60,908 nucleotides of DNA from Candidatus Poribacteria bacterium. GTDB lineage: Bacteria > Poribacteria > WGA-4E > WGA-3G. Positions 34,808 through 43,003 of the stretch are shown one piece after another. Positions within the stretch are counted from its first letter, which is position 1. Every line of letters starts with the position of its first letter. The translations under genes and the position numbers were made by a program. The stretch is from assembly GCA_028824685.1 (NCBI GenBank), contig JAPPCZ010000057.1, positions 1 to 60,908 on the forward strand, given 5' to 3'. The notes beneath the pieces were generated by a model. That model worked only from the letters and a program-made list of their open reading frames with translations. It had not been told where the DNA came from and made no database searches.

Positions 34808-35797
34808 ATGAACTTAGAGACCCAAATTCAAGAATTTCGTGAGACCTTCTATCGTGTCAAGACCGAAGTCCAAAAACGGATTGTCGGTCAAGACGCGGTA
34901 GTTGAAGGTGTCCTTCTCTGTTTACTTGCCAATGGGCATGCGCTGCTTGAGGGTATACCTGGGTTAGGCAAAACGCAACTTATTCGGACACTCAGCGAGG
35001 CACTCAACCTCACCTTCAAACCGATTCATTTTACACCAGATATGATGCCGTCTGACATTACGGGTACGACCTTTCTTGTTGAAGACGAGCACGGTAGAAA
35101 ACAGTTTGAATTCCAGCAGGGTCCTATTTTTGCCCAACTTATCCTTGCAGACGAGATTAACCGTGCTACGCCTCGTACCCAATCGGCACTCCTTGAAGCA
35201 ATGCAAGACCGCACTGTCACTGTCGGACGGACAAGCCACAAATTAGAAGAACCGTTTTGCGTTCTTGCAACACAAAATCCGCTTGAGATGGAAGGTACTT
35301 ATCCGCTTCCAGAGGCTCAGTTGGATAGGTTTCTATTTAAACTACTGATCGAATTTCCTAATGAAGACGAGATAGTTCAAATTATGCGGCGCACAACATC
35401 TGGTGCAGAGATCACAATCGACAAAGTTACAGATGCCGAAACACTGAATCAGATGCGCCGACTTGTTCCACAGGTGATTATTGCAGAGCATGTTGAGCGA
35501 CACATCATCCGACTTGTGCGTGCTACACATCCCGATTCGGAGGACGCACCAGAGATAGTCAAACGTTATGTGCATCTCGGCGCAGGCATCCGGAGCATTC
35601 AAGCGATAACTCTCACCGCAAAAATCAAGGCTCTCCTTGACGGACGTTATAATGTTGCCTACGAGGATATTGATAGTGTGCTTTTGCCTGCACTCCGCCA
35701 CCGTATACTTCTCAACTTTGAGGGACAAGGTGAAGGCATTGTCCCTGATGCCGTTATCAATGAAGTCCACAGCACCATAAAACCTTTATCATCATAA
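34808..35797 (+). CDS. MoxR-family AAA+ ATPase
   Basis: A 329-residue MoxR ATPase. Walker A is GIPGLGKT (about 51-58), Walker B is LILADEINRATPRTQSALLEAMQD, sensor I lies in VLATQNPLEMEGTYPLPEAQLDRF, and the C-terminal lid domain is AAA_lid_2-like (HLGAGIRSIQAITLTAKIKALLDGR). MoxR proteins act as chaperones that activate or insert cofactors with vWA-domain partners, generally encoded next to DUF58 and vWA genes. Here it is solitary: upstream is a Gfo gene, downstream a divergently regulated fic gene. The vWA protein at 2089-3057 is a conceivable but unproven partner. Confidence 0.9.
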   Translation: MNLETQIQEFRETFYRVKTEVQKRIVGQDAVVEGVLLCLLANGHALLEGIPGLGKTQLIRTLSEALNLTFKPIHFTPDMMPSDITGTTFLVEDEHGRKQFEFQQGPIFAQLILADEINRATPRTQSALLEAMQDRTVTVGRTSHKLEEPFCVLATQNPLEMEGTYPLPEAQLDRFLFKLLIEFPNEDEIVQIMRRTTSGAEITIDKVTDAETLNQMRRLVPQVIIAEHVERHIIRLVRATHPDSEDAPEIVKRYVHLGAGIRSIQAITLTAKIKALLDGRYNVAYEDIDSVLLPALRHRILLNFEGQGEGIVPDAVINEVHSTIKPLSS

Positions 35798-35849
35798 ACT
35801 TGCTGAATCTTTTACAACTTGAAGGTTGGAAAAATAAATCTTCCACGAA

Positions 35850-35933
35850 TTGACAATACATAATTTGGGATTGTCAAAAATAGATAAAAATGATAAAATG
35901 AAATTTTCCATTGTCAAAAATAGATAAAAATGA
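35850..35933 (+). promoter_or_regulatory. Putative operator cluster for fic (three ATTGTCAA half-sites)
   Basis: Three copies of the same octamer lie within 68 bp: TTGACAAT (35850-35857, inverted), ATTGTCAA (35870-35877) and ATTGTCAA (35910-35917). The first two form an inverted repeat with a 12-bp spacer. The second and third begin identical 24-bp units (35870-35893 and 35910-35933) with a 40-bp period, about four helical turns. This arrangement immediately before fic looks like a repressor-binding region. The Fic protein has a C-terminal winged-helix domain, so autoregulation is plausible. Confidence 0.5.
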
Positions 35934-35977
35934 CAACAACAATTTTTATGGTCGTCAAAATAGGCAAACCAGGTAAT

Positions 35978-37105
35978 ATGAAAAACTTTATAGCGGGCAG
36001 ATACAAACAACAACGAGAATATAAGAGTTTTACACCCTCCACCGTTAATCGTCAATTTGTTTGGGAAAATCCGCAGATAAGTCTTCTGATTGAACAAGCA
36101 GCGAAATTTTTAGGAGAATTCAACGCCTATGCTGAACTCCGTCCAGACGTTAATTTGTCTGTTCCAATGAATATCGCGAAAGAAGCAACGGACTCGAACC
36201 AGATTGAAGGCACCAAAACTGAACTTGACGAAACTATTTTACCGCAAGTAGAGATTAATCCAGAAAGACAGGACGACTGGCAAGAAGTCCAAAATTATAT
36301 TAAAGCCATGAATTTCGCGATAGCAAAGTTGCCTGAACTTCCACTTTCAATGCGCCTACTAAAAGAGACTCATCAAATATTAATGTCCGGTGTCCGAGGC
36401 AAACATAAAGCACCTGGTGAAATTCGCAGGAGTCAAAACTGGATTGGAGGTTCGTCATTAGCAGATGCTTATTATGTTCCACCTTCTGCAGAGGAACTTC
36501 CTGATCTTTTAAGCGATTTAGAGAAATTCTGGCACAACCAATCACTACAACTGCCATATCTTATCAAAATCGCTATTACGCATTATCAGTTTGAAACCAT
36601 CCATCCTTTCCTTGATGGTAACGGTAGGTGTGGAAGGTTGTTAATTGTTTTGCAGCTTATTGACGCACAGATACTAAACAAACCAATACTTTACGTATCC
36701 AGTTTTTTTGAGAAAAACAAGGTTTCATACTATAATTCCCTCACTCAAGTTCGCACTGAAAACGACTTGGAACAGTGGATTCTATTTTTCTTAAGTGGAG
36801 TCATAGAAACCGCTCAGCATGGACTCAAGACATTCAAAACTATTATTGAACTTCAAAAAGAATATGAAACCAAAATCTTAACGCTGGGCTCGCGTGCGAA
36901 AAACGCCCAAAAGTTACTACAACTCATGTATGCAACACCTATTCTTAACGCAAGATCAGTTGAAAAAGGGTTGGGTATAAGTTTTTCAAGCGCGAATCGA
37001 CTCTTAAAATCTTTGACAGAACTCGGTGTACTCAATGAAACAACAGGGCATTCTCGTAACCGCTTATTCGTTCTTGAGAAGTACCTAAACCTCTTTAGAA
37101 GTTAG
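35978..37105 (+). CDS. Class II Fic protein (AMPylase-type) with C-terminal winged helix
   Basis: Fic-domain protein of 375 residues from the chosen ATG. The catalytic motif is HPFLDGNGRCGR with the catalytic His at about residue 209. The inhibitory helix S-N-Q-I-E-G-T near the N terminus places it in class II, in which the Glu blocks ATP until relieved. The C-terminal 60 residues form a winged helix (KGLGISFSSANRLLKSLTELGVL). Fic proteins transfer AMP from ATP to target proteins. The open frame extends to ATG 35930, but that start lies inside the second 24-bp repeat and has no ribosome-binding site, whereas MKNFIAGRYKQQ at 35978 matches the usual N terminus. No antitoxin-like partner is adjacent. 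Confidence 0.88.
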   Translation: MKNFIAGRYKQQREYKSFTPSTVNRQFVWENPQISLLIEQAAKFLGEFNAYAELRPDVNLSVPMNIAKEATDSNQIEGTKTELDETILPQVEINPERQDDWQEVQNYIKAMNFAIAKLPELPLSMRLLKETHQILMSGVRGKHKAPGEIRRSQNWIGGSSLADAYYVPPSAEELPDLLSDLEKFWHNQSLQLPYLIKIAITHYQFETIHPFLDGNGRCGRLLIVLQLIDAQILNKPILYVSSFFEKNKVSYYNSLTQVRTENDLEQWILFFLSGVIETAQHGLKTFKTIIELQKEYETKILTLGSRAKNAQKLLQLMYATPILNARSVEKGLGISFSSANRLLKSLTELGVLNETTGHSRNRLFVLEKYLNLFRS

Positions 37106-37121
37106 CAGTTAAATCTAAACC

Positions 37122-37150
37122 TTGAAATCCCTGCAAAGTTCCGCTATAAT
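37122..37150 (+). promoter_or_regulatory. Sigma-70-type promoter for the second Uma2 gene
   Basis: TTGAAA (37122-37127), a 17-bp spacer and TATAAT (37145-37150). The start point is near 37157 and the leader about 24 nt, including GGAGG before the ATG. Confidence 0.7.
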
Positions 37151-37180
37151 AAAGTTACCAGAAAATTATCGGAGGGAATC

Positions 37181-37771
37181 ATGGCAACAAGAGGCGCGCA
37201 AACATTTCTGACACCAGAGGAATATATCACTTTAGAACGTAAAGCAATCCCTGACGCTGACACAGTCAGAAGCGAATACGTCAATGGAGAGATTATCACT
37301 ATGCCCGGAGCAAGTTTCGTTCATAATCTAATTACTAACAATATCTCCGGTGAACTCCGCACTCGCTTGAAAGGGACTGGGTGTGCCGCATTTTCTAACG
37401 ATATGCGCATTAGTATTCCCTCAGCAAATTCCTATTTTTATCCTGATGTCGGTGTTGTCTGTGATGCACCTCGCTTTGAAGACGATGTTTTTGACATACT
37501 CCTAAACCCAATTGTCATTGTAGAGGTGCTCTCTCCCACAACTGAAGCGTATGATAGAGGTGAAAAATTTTCGCACTACCGACAGATTGAATCTTTGCAA
37601 GAATATCTCGTCGTCTCGCAAGACAAGGTGAACGTTGAACGCTACCTCCGAAAACCTGATGAGTGGAGTATAACCTTCTTCCAAGAGCTTACGCAGCAAG
37701 TTGCACTTACTTCCATTCAGTGTGAATTACCGTTGCAGGAAATATACGAGCGCGTTACATTCCATGAATAA
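37181..37771 (+). CDS. Uma2-family PD-(D/E)XK protein
   Basis: A 196-residue Uma2 (DUF820) protein of standard length. Landmarks are LTPEEYITLERKA at the start, VRSEYVNGEIITMPGAS (the E-x(n)-G-E strand), FYPDVGVVCD (acidic PD position), IVIVEVLSPTTEAYDRGEKFSHYRQI (Glu and Lys of the nuclease-like core) and LQEYLVVSQD. GGAGGGAATC precedes the ATG, and it has its own promoter. It is a single gene unlike the coiled-coil form at 17368-18252. These proteins are usually taken as restriction-endonuclease-like, but their biological function is not established. Confidence 0.9.
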   Translation: MATRGAQTFLTPEEYITLERKAIPDADTVRSEYVNGEIITMPGASFVHNLITNNISGELRTRLKGTGCAAFSNDMRISIPSANSYFYPDVGVVCDAPRFEDDVFDILLNPIVIVEVLSPTTEAYDRGEKFSHYRQIESLQEYLVVSQDKVNVERYLRKPDEWSITFFQELTQQVALTSIQCELPLQEIYERVTFHE

Positions 37772-37850
37772 AGCTGACGCTAAATGAACATTACTCGGAG
37801 CAGTGCCTACTCATTTTGCGAACGAAATTTTAACTTCCTTTCATATTACC

Positions 37851-37879
37851 TTGCCTCTAACCTCAATTCATGCTAAAAT
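37851..37879 (+). promoter_or_regulatory. Promoter of the FAD oxidase gene, possibly yielding a leaderless message
   Basis: TTGCCT (37851-37856), a 17-bp spacer and TAAAAT (37874-37879) with TGC before it. Transcription would begin about 37886-37888 and the ATG is at 37889, so the message would have almost no leader. No Shine-Dalgarno sequence precedes this ATG. Confidence 0.55.
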
Positions 37880-37888
37880 ACCGTTAGC

Positions 37889-39271
37889 ATGAACCAACAC
37901 GATTTAATAAATCCGCATAAAGAACTCCGTTCCGTTCTTGGAACACGTTTCAGCACAGACAGTGCCATCCGAGACGCACACGCACGGGATGCATCATATC
38001 ATAGCGGCGCGCTGCCCGATGCTGTTGCCTTTCCTAAAACCAACTCTGAAGTTTCTGAGATCGTAAAAATCTGTGCAAATTATAGTATGCCGATAATCCC
38101 TTATGGTACTGGCACTGGAGTTGAAGGAGCGGTCGTTGCAGCTGAAGGAACACTTTGTATCTCTTTAAACGAAATGAACCGCATCCTTAGCGTCAACGCG
38201 GATGATAGAGATGTTACTGTGCAAGCAGGCGTTACGCGTTTGCAATTGAACACACATCTTGCTGAACTTGGGACGGAACTCCATTTTCCCGTTGATCCGG
38301 GTGCGGATGCCTCTTTAGGTGGAATGACAGCAACACGCGCTTCTGGTACAAGTGCTGTTTGCTACGGCACTATGCAGGACAACGTTCTCGGCTTAACCGT
38401 TATTACTGCTGATGGCACGCTTGTTCGCACCGGTGGCAGAGCGCGGAAATCCGCTGCAGGCTATGATTTGACCCGCCTCTTCATTGGCTCAGAAGGCACA
38501 TTGGGAATTATCACTGAAATCACACTCAAATTAGCGCGGTTACCGGAAGCAATCGCCTCCGCTGTCTGCGCGTTCCCTACCGTAGATGCCGCAGTAAATA
38601 CCGTCATTGAACTCATAAGATCAGGTGTCAGCCTCGTTCGGATAGAACTGTTAGATGAACTTCAGATGGATGCTGTCAATAAATACTCTGGATTAAATTA
38701 CGAAGTTGCTCCGACGCTCTTCTTTGAATTTCACGGATCGGCTAACACTGTTGCCGAAAGTTCAAAGATCGGTGGTACTATCGCATCAGCACATGGAAGT
38801 GGCGATTTTCGATATGCCACAGATGAAACGGAACGTAAACGGCTCTGGCGAGCCCGATATGATAGTTACTACGCTGCACTTAACCGACGTCCTGGCTCCG
38901 TAGGATATGTCACCGATGTCTGTGTCCCAATCTCTCGGCTCGCTGAGTGTATCACAAAGACAAAAACATTGCTTCAAAATTCCAACCTCAGTGCATCTGT
39001 GCTTGGCCACGTCGGTGATGGAAACTTCCACGTTGTCTTTCCACTTGAACCTGGGAATAATGATGAATTAGCAGAAGCGCAGCAGATCAGCGACCAAATT
39101 GTAGACATTGCCTTGAAAATAGATGGCACTTGCACTGGCGAACACGGAATCGGTATTGGTAAACGGGCAGCATTAGAGAAAGAGCATGGAGACGCAGTTG
39201 ATTTAATGCGTGCCATCAAGCATGCCTTAGATCCACAAAACCTAATGAATCCTGGCAAAGTGTTCTTGTAG
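37889..39271 (+). CDS. glcD: FAD-linked oxidase, glycolate oxidase GlcD / D-lactate dehydrogenase type
   Basis: A 460-residue FAD-binding PCMH flavoprotein. The FAD-binding part holds IIPYGTGTGVEGAVVAAEGTLCISL, VDPGADASLGGMTATRASGTSAVCYGTMQDNVLGLTVITADG and GYDLTRLFIGSEGTLGIITEITLKL. The C-terminal FAD-oxidase domain has GHVGDGNFHVVF and the ending GTCTGEHGIGIGKR...DPQNLMNPGKV. In the family it oxidises 2-hydroxy acids such as glycolate or D-lactate and passes electrons on via Fe-S partners (GlcE/GlcF), which are absent here. A stand-alone enzyme like D-lactate dehydrogenase is therefore possible. The symbol reflects the family only. Confidence 0.88.
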   Translation: MNQHDLINPHKELRSVLGTRFSTDSAIRDAHARDASYHSGALPDAVAFPKTNSEVSEIVKICANYSMPIIPYGTGTGVEGAVVAAEGTLCISLNEMNRILSVNADDRDVTVQAGVTRLQLNTHLAELGTELHFPVDPGADASLGGMTATRASGTSAVCYGTMQDNVLGLTVITADGTLVRTGGRARKSAAGYDLTRLFIGSEGTLGIITEITLKLARLPEAIASAVCAFPTVDAAVNTVIELIRSGVSLVRIELLDELQMDAVNKYSGLNYEVAPTLFFEFHGSANTVAESSKIGGTIASAHGSGDFRYATDETERKRLWRARYDSYYAALNRRPGSVGYVTDVCVPISRLAECITKTKTLLQNSNLSASVLGHVGDGNFHVVFPLEPGNNDELAEAQQISDQIVDIALKIDGTCTGEHGIGIGKRAALEKEHGDAVDLMRAIKHALDPQNLMNPGKVFL

Positions 39272-39308
39272 GAAATGCTGGTAATCTTAATTTTAGGGAG
39301 CATCTTTT

Positions 39309-39521
39309 ATGAAAAACTTAATTTTCATTTTGGTAGGTATGTTGATTTTAACCTTACCTGCCTTCTCAAAATTGAGTGACTCGGATATAGAACGTATCAA
39401 GGAGATTGTAAAAGTTGAGGGGACAGATTCAGAGCAACGTGTACGTGCAGAAATAAAAACTGCAATGACCAACTCTGAAAAAGGAATAAAAGAACACATA
39501 ACACTAAAATGGATGGATTAG
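39309..39521 (+). CDS. Small exported protein, possibly the 5' half of a frameshifted gene
   Basis: A 70-residue ORF starting with a signal peptide (MKNLIFILVGMLILTLPAFS), followed by a charged helical region (DSDIERIKEIVKVEGTDSEQRVRAEIKTA). AGGGAG lies 11 nt before ATG. The last 13 nt overlap the next ORF in the -1 frame. Joined at the overlap, the two would make a protein with signal peptide, helical region, membrane helix and coiled coil, a more usual layout than either part alone. Whether this is a sequencing error, a mutation or two genes cannot be settled here. Confidence 0.55.
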   Translation: MKNLIFILVGMLILTLPAFSKLSDSDIERIKEIVKVEGTDSEQRVRAEIKTAMTNSEKGIKEHITLKWMD

Positions 39522-39715
39522 AAGATCTTCTGCATATAATAGGATTGTTGTTGATAGCCATAATATTATTGACAGTGGTAGCAATTGGAGTGCCACAGGT
39601 CTTTACTATGATCAAACAACGTGGACGAGAGGAACTGCGTACTGAACTTAGAGAACTTCGCGCAGAAATTGAACTCATAAAAGAGGGCAGTAAACCACAT
39701 CCTGAATCACCCTAA
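39509..39715 (+). CDS. Small membrane protein, possibly the 3' half of a frameshifted gene
   Basis: A 68-residue ORF: short amphipathic start (MDGLEDLLHI), one membrane helix (about residues 10-32), then a positively charged coiled coil (KQRGREELRTELRELRAEIELI). The ATG lies within the end of the previous ORF and has no ribosome-binding site of its own close by, so its translation depends on the upstream ORF by coupling or frameshift. Function unknown. Confidence 0.55.
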   Translation: MDGLEDLLHIIGLLLIAIILLTVVAIGVPQVFTMIKQRGREELRTELRELRAEIELIKEGSKPHPESP

Positions 39716-39735
39716 CAGCTTCAAGAAAACCAAAT

Positions 39736-40752
39736 ATGTCAAACAATTGGAAAGTTCTTATAACTGACTACGCATGGTCTTCTATTGAACCTGAACGAGA
39801 AGTGCTTGCCAAAATAGGTGCAGAACTTATCGTAGCAAAAACGGGTGACGAAGAAGAACTCCTAACGCTTGCACCGACGGTGGACGGTATCCTAACTTGT
39901 TGGAAACCGGTTCGCGAGTCTGTCATTGACGCAGCTAAAAAATGCCAAATTATCGCACGTTACGGTATCGGATTAGATAACATTGATGTAGAAACAGCTA
40001 CTGAGAACGGCATTATCGTTACAAATGTTCCTGCATACTGTGTTGATGAAGTTTCTGATCATGCGATGGCACTTCTCCTCGCTTGTTCAAGGAATATATC
40101 AGTTTACAATGAAGCGATTAAATCTGGCATTTGGGACCAGAACATTGGACAACAGATGTACCGATTGCGTGGTAAAACATTGGGTATCATCGGATTCGGA
40201 CACATTGCTAAAGCAATTATTCCAAAAGCGAAGGCGTTTGGATTGAATGTGAAAATCTATTCACCTCGCACCTCTGCGGAATTAATTCAACCTCAAGGTG
40301 CTGAAAAAGTCTCTTTTCAAGACTTACTCAAAACAGCAGATTTTATCACAATCCACGCACCATTGACAACTGAAACGCAGCACATGTTCAGTCATGACGA
40401 ATTTCGCGCAATGAAATCGACAGCATTTCTAATCAATACTGCGCGAGGTGGTATTGTAGACACCGCAGCACTCACAGAGGCACTCCAAAACGGAGAAATT
40501 GCCGGTGCTGGTATAGATGTGTTGGAAACTGAGCCGCCGGAAATAGATGAGGTCTTGCTTACACTTGATAATGTGGTTATCACACCACACGCCGCATTTG
40601 TCTCTGAAGAATCAATCCTTGAATTGGAAGTAACTGCTGCAACCTGCGTGACACAGGTATTAACAGGACAACTTCCAGAATCTATCGTAAACCCATCGGT
40701 TTTAAAACGTCCAAACCTACGTGCAAAATCATTGATGCAAAAGAACTTATAG
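39736..40752 (+). CDS. D-isomer-specific 2-hydroxyacid dehydrogenase
   Basis: A 338-residue NAD-dependent dehydrogenase of the phosphoglycerate dehydrogenase/CtBP type. The nucleotide-binding loop is LGIIGFGHIAKAI. The catalytic triad is seen as Arg in INTARGGIVD, Glu in LETEPPEID and His in ITPHAAFVSEES. YGIGLDNIDVETATENGIIVTNVPAYCVDEVSDHAMAL is the conserved hinge segment of the CtBP/SerA subgroup. Without an ACT domain it is not the regulated SerA form. It reduces 2-keto acids or oxidises D-2-hydroxy acids; the substrate is unknown. It might supply or use the product of the upstream FAD oxidase, but this is only suggested by proximity. Confidence 0.92.
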   Translation: MSNNWKVLITDYAWSSIEPEREVLAKIGAELIVAKTGDEEELLTLAPTVDGILTCWKPVRESVIDAAKKCQIIARYGIGLDNIDVETATENGIIVTNVPAYCVDEVSDHAMALLLACSRNISVYNEAIKSGIWDQNIGQQMYRLRGKTLGIIGFGHIAKAIIPKAKAFGLNVKIYSPRTSAELIQPQGAEKVSFQDLLKTADFITIHAPLTTETQHMFSHDEFRAMKSTAFLINTARGGIVDTAALTEALQNGEIAGAGIDVLETEPPEIDEVLLTLDNVVITPHAAFVSEESILELEVTAATCVTQVLTGQLPESIVNPSVLKRPNLRAKSLMQKNL

Positions 40753-40794
40753 ACGTTTGTTCAAGCAAAATCTATCACAAATTGGAGAACTCAC

Positions 40795-41988
40795 ATGCAA
40801 CAGCTCCCTGACGCTACAGGACACTTCGGGCAGTTCGGTGGCAGATATGTCCCCGAAACATTAATGCCCGCACTCATAGAATTAGAAGAAGCGTACACAT
40901 CCCATAAAGATAATCCTGACTTTCAAAAGGAATTTCGATATTATCTCAGTGAATATGTCGGACGTCCGAATCCACTCTATTATGCAGAGCGACTAACGGA
41001 AACACTCGGCGGTGCAAAGATATACCTCAAAAGGGAAGACCTAAACCACACAGGTGCACACAAAATCAACAGCGCAATCGGACAGATACTACTTGCACGG
41101 TGGATGGGTAAGAAACGTATTATCGCTGAAACGGGGGCGGGGCAACATGGTGTTGCGACCGCTACCGTCGCTGCGAAGTTCGATATGGAATGTGAAGTCT
41201 ATATGGGTGAAGAGGATATAGAACGACAAGCACTCAACGTATTCCGCATGCAATTGATGGGAACAAAGGTTGTACCGGTCAATTCTGGTTCACGCACACT
41301 GAAAGATGCTATCAATGCATGTTTCAGAGATTGGGTCACGAATGTTCGGACGACGTATTTACTTCTCGGTTCAGTTGTAGGCGCGCATCCCTATCCGATG
41401 ATTGTTAGGGACTTTCAAGCCGTCATTGGTGAAGAAGCAAGAACACAAATTTTAGAACAAGAGGGCGATTTACCGGATTGTGTTGTTGCCTGTGTCGGAG
41501 GTGGGAGCAATTCTCTCGGCATGTTTTATCCATTCTATCATGATGAATCGGTACGGCTCATCGGTGTTGAGGCAGCGGGTGAAAGTATCCGTAGTGGACG
41601 ACATGCCGCACCGCTGACTGCCGGAAGTGTCGGTGTTTTTCACGGGGCAAAGTGTTATCTATTGCAAGAAGAAGACGGACAGATTACACCCGCACACTCA
41701 ATCTCCGCAGGTTTAGATTACCCTGGTGTCGGTCCGGAACACAGTTATTATCGCGAAACTCGCAGGGCAGAATACGTCCCAATTACCGATGCAGAAGCAG
41801 TGGAAGGATTCCAGTTATTGTCGGAGACTGAGGGGATTATCCCTGCTTTAGAATCCGCGCATGCAATCGCATATCTACGTGAACTGGCACCGAAACTTGG
41901 GAAAGATAAAGTTATAGCGGTCTGCTTGTCTGGACGAGGTGATAAAGATGTTTACACCATTGCAAAGGAATTGGGTATTACCTTGTAG
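40795..41988 (+). CDS. trpB: Tryptophan synthase beta chain (TrpB1 type)
   Basis: A 397-residue PLP enzyme converting indole plus L-serine to L-tryptophan. [12 protein letters not shown] is at the N terminus. The PLP-binding Lys is K90 in [13 protein letters not shown], followed by [17 protein letters not shown] (catalytic Glu) and the phosphate-binding [12 protein letters not shown]. These features and the length place it in TrpB1, the form that pairs with TrpA. trpA and other trp genes are absent from the neighbourhood, so the pathway is dispersed in this genome or the alpha subunit lies elsewhere. TTGGAGAA precedes the ATG. Confidence 0.96.
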   Translation: MQQLPDATGHFGQFGGRYVPETLMPALIELEEAYTSHKDNPDFQKEFRYYLSEYVGRPNPLYYAERLTETLGGAKIYLKREDLNHTGAHKINSAIGQILLARWMGKKRIIAETGAGQHGVATATVAAKFDMECEVYMGEEDIERQALNVFRMQLMGTKVVPVNSGSRTLKDAINACFRDWVTNVRTTYLLLGSVVGAHPYPMIVRDFQAVIGEEARTQILEQEGDLPDCVVACVGGGSNSLGMFYPFYHDESVRLIGVEAAGESIRSGRHAAPLTAGSVGVFHGAKCYLLQEEDGQITPAHSISAGLDYPGVGPEHSYYRETRRAEYVPITDAEAVEGFQLLSETEGIIPALESAHAIAYLRELAPKLGKDKVIAVCLSGRGDKDVYTIAKELGITL

Positions 41989-42032
41989 GATACAGAGAAA
42001 GTTACTCTGTTCATTTCATATCTAAAAACCGA

Positions 42033-42061
42033 TTGTCATTGGATAGAATACATGCTATAAT
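42033..42061 (+). promoter_or_regulatory. Sigma-70-type promoter for the HEAT-repeat gene
   Basis: TTGTCA (42033-42038), a 17-bp spacer and TATAAT (42056-42061) with TGC before the -10. The start point is near 42068 and the leader about 25 nt. The longest ORF begins with the TTG of the -35 box, so the true start is the ATG at 42093. Confidence 0.75.
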
Positions 42062-42092
42062 TCCACAATTTCATTACCACAGAGGCAGCACA

Positions 42093-42695
42093 ATGGCACG
42101 CGAAGTTTCGGATCAATCTCTACAACAAAAGATTCGTAGATTGATTCAGCTGCTTTTACACAAAGACGGCCCCTTAAGGAATTGGCGGTATTTCCCGACG
42201 CGGTTGTTGCTTCGAAAATTGCGATCAGAATCCGCTGAAATGCGTGCCTATGCCGCTGAAGGGTTAGGTGGTGTAGGGGATGTGCATGCCATAGCACCAC
42301 TCATTGATGCATTATCCGACGATAACACAGCCGTTCGTCGCTTTGCTATATCTTCCCTTGGACACCTCCGCGATGAACGTGCCGTAGACAGACTTATTCC
42401 GTTCCTGCAAGACGAAGAGCCAGATATGCGTTGTGCTGCGGTCGTTGCTCTGGGTGAATTGGGGCTTAGCGAGGAACGCGTTGCAAACCCGCCTGTTCAG
42501 GTGATAGAAGCATTGATAAGCAGTGTCAACGATATTGATAGATCAGTTTGTTCAGCTGCTGTTGTGGCTTTAGGCAGAATCGGCAATCCGCAGGCTATTT
42601 CAGCGCTCAACGCATTGGCAGAAACCACCGAAAGTGAATGGATCCGCCGTTACATCAGCGAAGCACTGCATCAAATTGAAGAACAGAATGCCTAA
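42093..42695 (+). CDS. HEAT-repeat protein
   Basis: A 200-residue protein with at least four HEAT-like helical hairpins (PBS-lyase type). The repeats include SAEMRAYAAEGLGGVGDVHAIAPLIDAL, NTAVRRFAISSLGHLRDERAVDRLIPFL, EPDMRCAAVVALGELGL and RSVCSAAVVALGRIGNPQAISALNAL. The N-terminal 50 residues are basic and helical (QQKIRRLIQLLLHKDG). Start taken as ATG 42093 with AGAGG upstream, because the longer frame overlaps the promoter. Such proteins act as protein-interaction scaffolds or chaperones. Possible co-transcription with the small antitoxin-like gene 39 nt downstream. Confidence 0.85.
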   Translation: MAREVSDQSLQQKIRRLIQLLLHKDGPLRNWRYFPTRLLLRKLRSESAEMRAYAAEGLGGVGDVHAIAPLIDALSDDNTAVRRFAISSLGHLRDERAVDRLIPFLQDEEPDMRCAAVVALGELGLSEERVANPPVQVIEALISSVNDIDRSVCSAAVVALGRIGNPQAISALNALAETTESEWIRRYISEALHQIEEQNA

Positions 42696-42734
42696 GAGGA
42701 AAAAACGCTTTTAGAAGAAATAAACAGTGAAAAA

Positions 42735-42998
42735 ATGAATAAAGATCTAATAATTCTACAAACTGATTCAATTCAAGAACTTGCCAACTTTTGGGACTCT
42801 CACGACTTAACCGATTTTGAGAACGAACTTGAAGTGGTCCAGGAATCTGTTTTCGAACCTATAGTTCCACTTGCTTTAACGCCTGAAGAAGCCGCAGCTG
42901 TTACTGCCACAGCGAAGTTACGTGGGATATCGCCTGTGATGTTGATTCGAGAGTGGGTTGCCGAAGGCATTAAAGCATCAGCAAAATTGGAACTTTAA
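42735..42998 (+). CDS. CopG/BrnA-like antitoxin-type protein
   Basis: An 87-residue acidic protein. FWDSHDLTDFENELEVVQESVF is the sequence signature of the CopG antitoxin family (Pfam CopG_antitoxin, BrnA-like). The C terminus (LALTPEEAAAVTATAKLRGISPVMLIREWVAEGIK) resembles a ribbon-helix-helix DNA-binding unit. Antitoxins of this kind pair with BrnT-like toxins, normally encoded just upstream, but no such gene is present: upstream is the HEAT-repeat gene. Downstream, 5 nt after the stop, begins an unrelated-looking 157-residue gene that could be a non-canonical partner. Confidence 0.65.
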   Translation: MNKDLIILQTDSIQELANFWDSHDLTDFENELEVVQESVFEPIVPLALTPEEAAAVTATAKLRGISPVMLIREWVAEGIKASAKLEL

Positions 42999-43003
42999 AG
43001 CAC

